A DNA stretch of 64,000 nucleotides, from positions 1 through 64,000 of the forward strand of contig JAKEEU010000256.1 in the NCBI GenBank assembly GCA_022616415.1, given 5' to 3'. Positions within the stretch are counted from its first letter, which is position 1. Every line of letters starts with the position of its first letter. Shown piece by piece: positions 52,288 to 60,496 of the stretch. Origin of the DNA: Candidatus Zhuqueibacterota bacterium (GTDB lineage: Bacteria > Zhuqueibacterota > Zhuqueibacteria > Zhuqueibacterales > Zhuqueibacteraceae). The notes below the pieces were generated by a model. That model worked only from the letters and a program-made list of their open reading frames with translations, made no database searches and was not told the origin of the DNA. The translations under genes and the position numbers were made by a program.

Positions 52288-54483
52288 TTATAACACAAAT
52301 CGCCAAACAAATTTTGACAGCAGCGTGGTGTTGTTGGCGCGCCAACCCGAGGCTTGGGTGTCCACCGCTTGGTTGATCACCAAAAAGAAATCCGTGCCGG
52401 GCTTGGGAATCCAATTGATGCGAAAGTTCAACAGCATTTCGTCATCGTCATTATTCCATTGTCCGAAGAGTGAGCCAAACAGCTTTGGCGAAAAGGCAAA
52501 ATCCGCGCGGCCACCAACTTCGTGGGTGCGGAAGGCGCCGGTGGGGAGTTTGACCTCGTTATGTTGATAATCCGCTCCGAGGCTGAGATGTTTGCTCGTG
52601 CGCCACACCAAGCTCGCACCCCATTCCGTGTTCGTGCCGTCATAAAAATCGCCCCAGCTCGCGCTGCCTTCGCCGGCGATCCGGCGTCCGCCGAAAGTTG
52701 AAAATTGAATTTCGTAACGCGTGAACCAATATTCCGCCGGTGGAATGATCACACCCTCGTGAATTTCAAAATCATCAATCAGCCGTTCCGCCAGGCGTTG
52801 GAGATTGAATTCGAAGAACTCGCCGCTCTTGGTTGCAAAACCAAGTGGGCGAAACTCACTGAAGAATGTTGTTAGCTCGCCGGTGGCGTCATCGATGAAG
52901 TAATTGACGTCCAGCGGCTTGAATTCCATTTTGCGAAGGAAGGGCAGAAATTTCGGGCGTGGGTTGAATTGCAGCTCGGCATAAAATTCTTGAAAGTTCT
53001 TGCGCCGCAAGAAACCGACTTCGGGATCGAAGTTTGTGCCGGAGCGATTCCATGCCGCGTCGAACTCCACGTAGTTGGTCGGAATGCTGATAAAAAGGCG
53101 ATGCGCGCTGCCGGTTTGGGCGTCGCGATTGGAAGTGTAGCTCTGCGCATACGCGCCGCCGAAATGAAGGTTTTTGTTTCCCCAAAATTGCGAAGTCGAA
53201 TAAAGAAAATCGAAGCCATACGTGGCATTGAGATGATCGGCGTCGGCGCGCGTCGTGCTGATCACGCCGATGGTAGATTGCTGCAAAATATCCTGCTTCC
53301 AACGCAGCACGGAGTAATTCGTCGTCGGCAAATTATCTTTTTCAGCCGTTTGCATGATCATGCCGCCCAAGGTGGTGTTTCGCAGCTTGCCAAGTATCCG
53401 TGCGCCACCGATGATCGGAACTTCGCGTCGATCATCCGAGAGTCCGATGCGCCGGCTGTAAAAAGGCTGTATTCTGTCGCCGAGGCTGAAATCGAAATAG
53501 TCGCGGCCGTCGAGAAAGAATTCTCTTTTCTCGGGGAAGAAAAGTGAAAAACGGGTGAGATTGATTTGCTCGCGATCCGACTCGACTTGCGCAAAATCCG
53601 AATTGGCAGTGAGATTCAACTTGAGGGTTGGCGTGATCAAATAATTGACCTCGCCGCCGAGGTCGCCGACGCGGTTTGTGCTCGAGGCGCTCGGCTTTTC
53701 CGCGCCGCCGAGCACATAAGGCTTGATCTCCAACAACCGGACACTGCTGATGCCCTTGATCCCCACCAATGTGCCCGCGCGCGAAACTTGTTCCAGCTCG
53801 GAATCGCGCGACCAACCCTGCCAGAGCACTTGCTCGAGCTTGCGTCGAATATTTCTTTCGAAATTGATGCCCCAAATTTGTTCATCAGCGGAGCTGAATT
53901 TGAGCGTCGAGAACGGAATCTCTAATTCGGCGAACCAGCCTTCGCCGGTGATTTTTGTCGCCACATTCCACACGCCGTCCCAATCTTCGTTGACTTGCCT
54001 GCCGTTATCCAACACCAGCGCATCGGCCAGCGCGCCGTTGGGATTGGTGACGAAAAGATAGCCGTTGCGTTTGTCGTTGTAGGTATCGATGATGATCTCG
54101 AAATTGTCTTCAGTATCGAAATCGAAATCGCGCTGCATTTTTTTCGCCGTTAATTTTTTTGGCTCGCGGTCAAAGCACCGGACGCCGAGGTAGAGCGTGC
54201 TTTCGTTGTACAAAATAGCAACCTCGGTTTTTTCCGTGACCGGCTGCCCTTCGCTCAATTCCCGTTGGGTAAAATTGGAAATGTGTTGCGCGACTTGCCA
54301 CTCGGCTTCAATCAAGTTGCCGTCAATTTGAATGTTTCCCTGAATGTGATGAGCTGCGATGAGGTTGGGCTCATTTTGCTGGGCATGTAAAGCGAATCCC
54401 GTGCTCAGCAGGAATGCGTGCAATAAAGCAAGACGGCCATATTGCTGCATGAACAAAATATTTCGTTTGCGCTTTTCCGGCAT
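52288..54483 (-). CDS. DUF5916 outer-membrane protein with CBM9-like domain
   Basis: 731-aa exported protein. It has a signal peptide (about 1-34), then a carbohydrate-binding family 9-like domain (IQIDGNLIEAEWQVAQHI...FEIIIDTYNDKRNGYLF). A long beta-rich region follows (LKLNLTANSDFAQVESDREQINLTRFS, LFFPEKREFFLDG) that is typical of DUF5916 and probably forms an outer-membrane barrel, ending in Leu. Common in FCB bacteria; function unknown. ATGs at 54483 and 54450 are possible; I took the first because KRKR then lies in the signal n-region. Confidence 0.82.
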   Translation of the reverse strand: MPEKRKRNILFMQQYGRLALLHAFLLSTGFALHAQQNEPNLIAAHHIQGNIQIDGNLIEAEWQVAQHISNFTQRELSEGQPVTEKTEVAILYNESTLYLGVRCFDREPKKLTAKKMQRDFDFDTEDNFEIIIDTYNDKRNGYLFVTNPNGALADALVLDNGRQVNEDWDGVWNVATKITGEGWFAELEIPFSTLKFSSADEQIWGINFERNIRRKLEQVLWQGWSRDSELEQVSRAGTLVGIKGISSVRLLEIKPYVLGGAEKPSASSTNRVGDLGGEVNYLITPTLKLNLTANSDFAQVESDREQINLTRFSLFFPEKREFFLDGRDYFDFSLGDRIQPFYSRRIGLSDDRREVPIIGGARILGKLRNTTLGGMIMQTAEKDNLPTTNYSVLRWKQDILQQSTIGVISTTRADADHLNATYGFDFLYSTSQFWGNKNLHFGGAYAQSYTSNRDAQTGSAHRLFISIPTNYVEFDAAWNRSGTNFDPEVGFLRRKNFQEFYAELQFNPRPKFLPFLRKMEFKPLDVNYFIDDATGELTTFFSEFRPLGFATKSGEFFEFNLQRLAERLIDDFEIHEGVIIPPAEYWFTRYEIQFSTFGGRRIAGEGSASWGDFYDGTNTEWGASLVWRTSKHLSLGADYQHNEVKLPTGAFRTHEVGGRADFAFSPKLFGSLFGQWNNDDDEMLLNFRINWIPKPGTDFFLVINQAVDTQASGWRANNTTLLSKFVWRFVL

Positions 54484-54503
54484 GTTAGAGTCAAATTTCC
54501 CTT

Positions 54504-55376
54504 TTAATTTTTGCTGTTTCTCACCGAATTGGTTTTGTCGAGCGCCGCCTTGAGTCCGGCTGCCAGCTTTTCCGGCGTATCGAATCCCCAAAAATGGAGA
54601 AAGAATAATCGCGGCGATTCAAAGAGCATGTGATTGTGAAGCGCGGTGACGGCAACGCCGTTTTCCGTGAGCGCTTTGACGACCGGATTCACTTCGTTGG
54701 CCAGTAAAACAAAGTCGCCGGTGGTGGCTGCTTTCTCGTCCACTTTCTGAATGTTGATGGCAGTGGCCATACCCATGAATGGCGGCACTTCCATGCCGTT
54801 CTCTGAAATTTTTTCTGCGCGAGGAATGCCGAGCTGCAGCACATTGCCTTTGCGTTGCCCGTTCCATCCGAGCGTCGCTTCGATTTTTGACCAATCAATG
54901 TTTGGCGTTGAAGATGCGGAGGGCGGGCCCATTGGCGTTCCGGTCAGCGCGAGCGCGGCCTTCATCTTCTCGGCCAACATTTTGGGATCACCGTGTGCGC
55001 CAAAGTGCATGTACATCACGCTCGGTGATTCGTTCACGATGTGATTGTGCAACGCCGTGATTTCGATTCCGCTCGCGACGAGCTTGGCAGTGACCGGCGC
55101 AATCTCACGATCGAGCAGGACGAGGTCGCCCATGATCATGGTGTGGCTCTCCGTTTTCTTGAAGGCAATCCAAGACGTGAGCGCCAGTGCGGGTTCGATG
55201 GAAACTTCGCCGACCTTCACTTGCAAATCCCCGCGCGGGAAGGCGATTTTGAAAACCTCACCTTGCACGGTTCCCTTGCGATCAAATACTTTTTCTATTT
55301 CTGCCCAATCGGAGACTTGGGAGGTGGCGGTAGTGGATGAGAGAAGACAGATGAACAGCGTGAAGAACTTTTTCAT
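54504..55376 (-). CDS. DUF1259 exported protein with two repeats
   Basis: 290-aa protein with a signal peptide (about 1-19) and two tandem DUF1259 (LppY/LpqO-like) units: about 28-140 with ITALHNHIVNESPSVMYMHFGAHGDP, and about 160-280 with VTALHNHMLFESPRLFFLHFWGFDTP. The repeated ALHNHxxxESPxxxxxHF could hold a metal. Function unknown; it travels here with metal-transport genes. Confidence 0.85.
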   Translation of the reverse strand: MKKFFTLFICLLSSTTATSQVSDWAEIEKVFDRKGTVQGEVFKIAFPRGDLQVKVGEVSIEPALALTSWIAFKKTESHTMIMGDLVLLDREIAPVTAKLVASGIEITALHNHIVNESPSVMYMHFGAHGDPKMLAEKMKAALALTGTPMGPPSASSTPNIDWSKIEATLGWNGQRKGNVLQLGIPRAEKISENGMEVPPFMGMATAINIQKVDEKAATTGDFVLLANEVNPVVKALTENGVAVTALHNHMLFESPRLFFLHFWGFDTPEKLAAGLKAALDKTNSVRNSKN

Positions 55377-55397
55377 GATGACTTTCCTTTCACAAAG

Positions 55398-55513
55398 TAT
55401 ACTCGTTAAGGCTTGGTTTTGGAACGCCGGGTCCCGTAACTCAACATTTATGTTGAGAGAAACAGTGCGCGCAACATAAATGTTGCATTACAATCTCATC
55501 CTTAACGAGTATA
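55398..55513. repeat. MITE-like element, copy B (116 bp)
   Basis: Perfect 13-bp terminal inverted repeats: TATACTCGTTAAG (55398-55410) and CTTAACGAGTATA (55501-55513). The core differs from copy A and contains CAACATTTATGTTG (55442-55455) mirrored at 55472-55485. It is non-coding. It lies 21 bp before the DUF1259 start codon and 17 bp from the relic tail of the next gene. Confidence 0.72.
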
Positions 55514-55529
55514 TTTGAAATAGTGGCGA

Positions 55530-55625
55530 TTAACGAGACGGGGCAAAGCTCAGCTCGATGACGCCACTGGCTTTGTCCATGCCGGGATCGGCGTCCTGTA
55601 CTTCGACAGCTATCTTGTAGGTGCG
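55530..55625 (-). pseudogene. cut-off C-terminal tail of the heme-binding domain protein
   Basis: Beyond the TAG at 55626-55628 the same frame continues for 31 sense codons (RTYKIAVEVQDADPGMDKAS...) to a TAA at 55530-55532. These residues make the natural last strand of the domain (expected DTAFDVxxTYKIAVEVQD). The tail is thus separated by a single in-frame amber codon. Confidence 0.75.
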
Positions 55626-56426
55626 CTACACGTCGAACGCTGTGTCATCCGGGTTGCCGGTGCTGAGTTTGCGCGCCAGTTCGAGTGTCCACTTGCCGGT
55701 GGCCCATCCGCCTTTGGCTTGCACGTCGGCGGCGCTGCCCGACGGCATGTCGTTTAGAAATTGCGATACGCGGTCACCCTTGTGCTCGGTCGGGGCCGGC
55801 TGTTTCTTCTCCACAGTGTCGCCCTTGTCTTCAGGCCGGGCAATCCACACTTCGCTACCGCTCGGGGTCTGGTGTTTTTTAGCCTTGATGGTGGGTTCCG
55901 ACTTGAAGTAATGATGGCTGCGGTCCATCGCGAAGCCTTGCGGGTTCGTTCGAAACGCTTTCCACTGCCAAACATCCCAGGAGGCCTCGTTGCCGGAGAG
56001 CATGTTCGCGTCGAACTCCCCCGTCAGTTCGAAGGCAATGGCGAACACGTCCTCGAAATCCTTGCCTTCCTCGTAGGCCTTTTTCTCCGCGTTCCAGATC
56101 CAAGTTTTGTGGCTACTGTCGTTTCTGGTGCTATCATCCCACTCCGCCAGCAGGTAGAGGTCCGTGTCGGTGTAGGCGGCGCGCAGGCGCACGCTGACGG
56201 ACGCGCCCTGGTTGGGAGGCAAGGGACGTTTGACGGTCACGGTCAATGGTTGCGCCTGTTGCCAGAGTTGCTCGGACGCCTTGCCATCGAGTGAAGGTGG
56301 AGTGGCGGTTTTTACAGCAACGAGCTTGGCCGTCTCAGCGGCATAAACAAAAAACGACGCGCCAGCTAAAACCACCGCAGCGGCAGCGCAAAAATTAAAA
56401 CGAACACCACGATTTGTTGCTTTCAT
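55626..56426 (-). CDS. ethylbenzene dehydrogenase-type heme-binding protein, ends at an in-frame TAG
   Basis: 266-aa exported protein. The signal peptide (about 1-30) is followed by an EB_dh/cytochrome c-552-like DMSO reductase heme-binding beta domain (KTATPPSLDGKASEQLWQQA, SVRLRAAYTDTDLYLLAEWD, GKWTLELARKLSTGNPDDTA). Such domains bind heme b outside the cytoplasm. GGAGA precedes the ATG. The gene stops at a TAG with matching sequence beyond it, so it is either a young pseudogene, a read-through product or a base error in the assembly. Confidence 0.8.
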   Translation of the reverse strand: MKATNRGVRFNFCAAAAVVLAGASFFVYAAETAKLVAVKTATPPSLDGKASEQLWQQAQPLTVTVKRPLPPNQGASVSVRLRAAYTDTDLYLLAEWDDSTRNDSSHKTWIWNAEKKAYEEGKDFEDVFAIAFELTGEFDANMLSGNEASWDVWQWKAFRTNPQGFAMDRSHHYFKSEPTIKAKKHQTPSGSEVWIARPEDKGDTVEKKQPAPTEHKGDRVSQFLNDMPSGSAADVQAKGGWATGKWTLELARKLSTGNPDDTAFDV

Positions 56427-56519
56427 AAAAAATCTCCTAGGTTTGTAATTCAGGAATCAAAAGGCGCATTCCAAATTTGTTCAACACATTTACAGTAGCA
56501 AACAAAACGAGAAGGAAAT

Positions 56520-57185
56520 TCATTTAAGGATTGCGATCGACAAATCGTCAAAAAACGTATACGAATCCGCCTTCGTCCACAGCCCTACTTTGCCCGCACT
56601 CGTGAAAGTATTGTCTTCCACTTCAAAAAGCTTTTCGCCGTTCAAATACACCGCGAAGAGATTGCCTTTGGCGACAACGCGCAGCGTGCTCCACGCGCCG
56701 CTCGGCACTTTGGCTTTCTTGCCATACGTGCGGCCAATGCCTTTGAGCGGGAGATCCGTACGTTTGCCTTTTTCGACTTTATAGAGCACGACGTTGTCCT
56801 CCAACGCATTGGCGCGCACGATATAATAATTGTCTTTGTCGCTGTAGCGCCACACGATTCCTGCAGCTTGATCCTCACTCCCTTTCACCGGCTTGAATTT
56901 CACGCTAATGTCGGCATCTTTGAGCATCACGCTGTCAAAGACACACACCGGAAAACGGTAACCGGTCTCGTCCATATCCGTTTGCGCCAGCACATTCGGT
57001 TGGCTGGGCGCGGTCGCGTCTTTCATAATCACCCAATTGCCGATTTTGCCTTTGCCCGTCAATGCGGTGGAAAATCCTTTCGGCGCTTTGCCAACTTCGT
57101 CCTTGTCGAAATTGAGTGTTTGGGCGGCAACGAATGTTGCAGACGCTGCCAACAATAAACTGGTAAACACATTTTTCCTGCACAT
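56520..57185 (-). CDS. exported concanavalin/DUF1080-like protein
   Basis: 221-aa protein with a signal peptide (about 1-22). A jelly-roll domain follows: LNFDKDEVGKAPKGF at the start, GIVWRYSDKDNYYIVRANALEDN in the centre, and GLWTKADSYTFFDDLSI at the end. This pattern belongs to the LamG/DUF1080 type that binds or cleaves glycans. No catalytic pair is assignable. Start at 57185 chosen because AAGGAG lies 10 nt upstream; an ATG at 57203 would put the ribosome site inside the gene. Confidence 0.72.
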   Translation of the reverse strand: MCRKNVFTSLLLAASATFVAAQTLNFDKDEVGKAPKGFSTALTGKGKIGNWVIMKDATAPSQPNVLAQTDMDETGYRFPVCVFDSVMLKDADISVKFKPVKGSEDQAAGIVWRYSDKDNYYIVRANALEDNVVLYKVEKGKRTDLPLKGIGRTYGKKAKVPSGAWSTLRVVAKGNLFAVYLNGEKLFEVEDNTFTSAGKVGLWTKADSYTFFDDLSIAILK

Positions 57186-57199
57186 ACGGTCATCTCCTT

Positions 57200-58141
57200 T
57201 CAATGTGAATGAAAATGCTTGGCCTCGCCAATCTTGTCATCGGGATCGACGTGAATCGTCACTTTGTGCAAATGCGGAATGTGATGCAGCAATTCATGTT
57301 GCACGTGCGTGGCGATATGATGTCCATCGTCAACTGAAAGCTTGCGGTCGACGCCAATACTCAATTCGACGTGAATTTCATGACCCAGCCAACGCGCCCG
57401 AACGTCATGCACGCTTTTGGCTTCTTCCACACCGGAAGCCACGCGCTCAATTTCGTCGATCATGTGTGGGTCAACGGAATCCATCACGCGGCTGAAAACT
57501 TCGCGGCCAGCTTGCAAAACAATGCCGAAAATCGCCAATGTGATCAGCAAGCCAACAATCGGGTCAGCCGCTGGAAATCCAAGCTTGACGCCCAATGCGC
57601 CCAGCAAAACCGCAAGCGAAGTGAAACCGTCAATACGCGAGTGACGGCCATCAGCCACCAGCGCGGCGCTGCCGATTTCTTTGCCGACTTTGATACGAAA
57701 CTGGGCGACGGCTTCGTTGCCTAAAAAACCGATAACGCCTGCAACCATCACCCAACTTAGATTTTGCGGCGCCTCGCCGCCGATGAGCTTGCGATAGGAT
57801 TCATAACCGACGAGCATCGCGCTGCTAAATATCACCAACACGATGACAATACCGGCAACGTCTTCGGCGCGGCCATAGCCATAAGTGAACCGCCGGTTAG
57901 CGGGACGACGGCGCAAATAGAACGCAAACCACAAAGGCAAACTGGTGAAGGCATCCGCAAAGTTATGAATCGTATCGGCCAATAGCCCTGCGCTGCCGCT
58001 GATGGCAACGATGATCACCTGAAAAACCGCCGTCAGTCCCAATCCGGCAAGCGAGATTTTTAGCGCCCACACGCCGCGACGAGTGGACAAAATGCCGGGA
58101 TCAATAGCGATGTGTGAATGGCTGTGAGTTGTTTCAATCAT
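57200..58141 (-). CDS. cation diffusion facilitator (zinc-type exporter)
   Basis: 313-aa CDF transporter with six membrane helices and a C-terminal cytosolic metal-sensing domain. Binding-site motifs are TIHNFADAF in helix 2 and GRHSRIDGF in helix 5. Both are HxxxD, which in this family favours zinc. The N-terminus (THSHSHIAID) and the tail (KHFHSH) are His-rich. It overlaps the DUF4198 stop by one base (TAATG). Role: metal(II)/proton antiport out of the cytosol, next to adaptor and TolC genes of a metal RND system. Confidence 0.93.
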   Translation of the reverse strand: MIETTHSHSHIAIDPGILSTRRGVWALKISLAGLGLTAVFQVIIVAISGSAGLLADTIHNFADAFTSLPLWFAFYLRRRPANRRFTYGYGRAEDVAGIVIVLVIFSSAMLVGYESYRKLIGGEAPQNLSWVMVAGVIGFLGNEAVAQFRIKVGKEIGSAALVADGRHSRIDGFTSLAVLLGALGVKLGFPAADPIVGLLITLAIFGIVLQAGREVFSRVMDSVDPHMIDEIERVASGVEEAKSVHDVRARWLGHEIHVELSIGVDRKLSVDDGHHIATHVQHELLHHIPHLHKVTIHVDPDDKIGEAKHFHSH

Positions 58142-58974
58142 TACTTTATTTCAAAAGTCAACGTCGCCCAATTCGATTCATAGTCGACGTCTTTTTGATT
58201 GCTGGGAACCATGCGAATGAGCCGGATGTACCAATGGCCGTGCTCTTCGAGCTTGATCTTCGCCACGCCGTTCGCGTCCGTGCGTGTTGTGACGGCTTCT
58301 TCATGGCGCTCTTCGCCGTCCGAGGTTTTGGCATGCTCATGATGTCCCGCAAAATTGGCGTACACAAGTTCGTTCGCCAAAGGTTTGCCGTGGCTCAAGA
58401 CCAGCACCTCCAACACCTCACCTTCCTTCAGAGTATAAGGATTCTGCAGCGGCACGATCTCAATCGGATATCCCAACCGCGCCTTAAAACCGTCGGAGCG
58501 TTTATCGCCGACTTGCACGACGGCTTTAATGTGCTTCGAATATAATTCGCGCGCGTCCTTTTCCAGCGCGTTACTTTTCCGGCGCGCCTCATACACGTCC
58601 AACACGCCGTCGTGTTGCAGGTATTCGTTGAAATCTTTCGCCGAGAGCGCGATCACCTTGGGCTTGGTCGAGACGCCGACGACATACGTGCCGGCGTCGC
58701 TCGTTTTCAAATCCAGCATCGAGGTGTTGCCGGCATCATGCCACTGCGAAGTGTCCGGATGAACTCGCTCACTGTTCGGGCCGGCGACACTGACGTCCTG
58801 CATCCGGTCGCGCGAGATCACGTTCTCGCTTTTGTCAAATGTGCCGTTGTACAAAGCGATGGTCGCCTGCGCGCGCGGCTTCAAAAAAAAGCTTTGCAGC
58901 TTCAAAAACATGTCGTGCGCGCTGAGCACCGTCGCGCAGAGGCAAAGGATTGCAATGATGGAAAATTTTTTCAT
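58141..58974 (-). CDS. DUF4198 periplasmic protein (NikM-like)
   Basis: 277-aa exported protein. A signal peptide is followed directly by SAHDMFLKLQSFFLKP, the usual DUF4198 start, in which the His after cleavage may bind metal. Further His-rich stretches are FAGHHEHAKTSDGEERHEE and EEHGHWYIRL. The family is found with nickel, cobalt and other metal uptake or handling genes. It is coupled to the CDF gene by TAATG. Confidence 0.85.
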   Translation of the reverse strand: MKKFSIIAILCLCATVLSAHDMFLKLQSFFLKPRAQATIALYNGTFDKSENVISRDRMQDVSVAGPNSERVHPDTSQWHDAGNTSMLDLKTSDAGTYVVGVSTKPKVIALSAKDFNEYLQHDGVLDVYEARRKSNALEKDARELYSKHIKAVVQVGDKRSDGFKARLGYPIEIVPLQNPYTLKEGEVLEVLVLSHGKPLANELVYANFAGHHEHAKTSDGEERHEEAVTTRTDANGVAKIKLEEHGHWYIRLIRMVPSNQKDVDYESNWATLTFEIK

Positions 58975-59019
58975 TGGGAGTTCCTCCTCGGTTTGAATGA
59001 TAAAAGTAATTTGTGCGTT

Positions 59020-60324
59020 TCAATGGGTTGGGCGCGACGGCATCACCAAAACCTTGTCGACGCGATGCCCGTCCATATCCATCACCTCGAAGCGCAAGCC
59101 GCCCCATTCAAAATGCTCGGTGGGCGAAGGGATGCGCTCCATGTGCATCATCACGAAACCGCCCAGGGTTTGATATTCGCCCATTTCTTCGTTGGGCAAT
59201 TCGGCAAGCTGAAAATTTTTTTTGAATTCTTCGACCGGCAAGGCGCCGTCGATCAACCACGAGCCATCTTCGCGCCGAACAATCATCGGCGCGCTGGGCG
59301 CATCGCTGGAAGGAATGTCACCGACAATCGCTTCGAGAATGTCATTGAGCGTAATCAATCCCTGAATGCTACCGTATTCATCGATCACCAAAGCGATGTG
59401 CGTGCGGGTTTGCTTGAACAACTCCAGAACTTTGAAGGCGCGCATGCTCTCGGGCACGTACAACGGTTGGTGCGCTAACGTTTTTAGGTCGAAGGACTGT
59501 CCGGCCAGAATCGGCGCCAACAGATCTTTCACTTTGATAATGCCGAGAATGTGATCGAGACTGCCTTCGCAGACGGGAAAACGCGAACGTCCGCTGCCGG
59601 CTTTCTGCCCGATGGCTTCGCGCGAATCGTCAACCTCCAGCCAGATGATATCGGCGCGCCGCGTCATCAACGTGTTGACGCGCCGGTCGCCGAGATGAAA
59701 CACGCGCTCGACCATGTCTTGCTCGGCTTTTTCAAACACGCCAGCTTGCTTGCCTTGCTCCAGCATGATCTTGATCTCGTCTTCGGTGATGGGCGGTGCG
59801 GTCGAAGGCTTGACGCCGAGCACGCGCAGCATGGCATTTGTCGAATGACTCAAAAAAGTCACTACCGGCGAAGCGGCCGTCGCCAGCAATCGCATGGGCT
59901 TGATCACCGCAGCGGCGATGCGCTCGGGATTGTTCAACGCCAGGCGTTTGGGCACCAGTTCGCCGATGATGAGAGAAAGATAAGTGATGGCCACGACGAC
60001 GAGGCCCAAGCCAATCGCTTCGCTATAGGGCGCGAGCCAGGGAATCACGCGCACAGAACCGGCCAATTTTTCCGCAATGGTAGCGCCGCCATAAGCGCCC
60101 GCCAACACGCCGATGAGCGTGATGCCGATTTGTACGGTGGACAGAAAACGCGTCGGATCATTCGTCAATTCCAACACCGTGCGCGCTTTATCATTGCCTT
60201 CGTTGGCCCATTGCCGCAGCCGTTCTTTGCGGGACGAAATGACGGCGGTCTCGGACATGGCGAAAACGCCGTTGGCAATGATCAAAAATAAAATGAACAT
60301 GACTTCAAAGGTGAGCGCTGACAT
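59020..60324 (-). CDS. CorC/HlyC-family (CNNM-like) membrane protein
   Basis: 434-aa protein with a DUF21/CNNM transmembrane domain (about 1-195, SALTFEVMFILFLIIANGVF...), a CBS pair (about 215-335; VNTLMTRRADIIWL and YVPESMRAFKVLELFKQTRT), and a C-terminal CorC_HlyC domain (DGSWLIDGALPVEEFKKNF). Relatives take part in magnesium or cobalt homeostasis. Start at 60324 fits the family N-terminus; the ribosome site is weak (GGGA). Confidence 0.9.
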   Translation of the reverse strand: MSALTFEVMFILFLIIANGVFAMSETAVISSRKERLRQWANEGNDKARTVLELTNDPTRFLSTVQIGITLIGVLAGAYGGATIAEKLAGSVRVIPWLAPYSEAIGLGLVVVAITYLSLIIGELVPKRLALNNPERIAAAVIKPMRLLATAASPVVTFLSHSTNAMLRVLGVKPSTAPPITEDEIKIMLEQGKQAGVFEKAEQDMVERVFHLGDRRVNTLMTRRADIIWLEVDDSREAIGQKAGSGRSRFPVCEGSLDHILGIIKVKDLLAPILAGQSFDLKTLAHQPLYVPESMRAFKVLELFKQTRTHIALVIDEYGSIQGLITLNDILEAIVGDIPSSDAPSAPMIVRREDGSWLIDGALPVEEFKKNFQLAELPNEEMGEYQTLGGFVMMHMERIPSPTEHFEWGGLRFEVMDMDGHRVDKVLVMPSRPTH

Positions 60325-60496
60325 AGGCAATCCCGTGTTAAAGGAAAATTCTGTTTGACTTACTGACGGTTTTTTAGATGGCAAACCAACGATGGTTTTT
60401 TTGCCGAAGAATCTGCCGCCCTCATAATACATAAACGAGGTTAATTTGTCAACTTTTTTTGCGCCCGGTCAGCTTGGTGTCCCTTGATTTAGCGGC

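Noticed and set aside
55626..55628. TAG as a pyrrolysine or recoded codon
   Set aside because: No pyl genes, recoding element or second such case seen in the window; mutation or assembly error is simpler.
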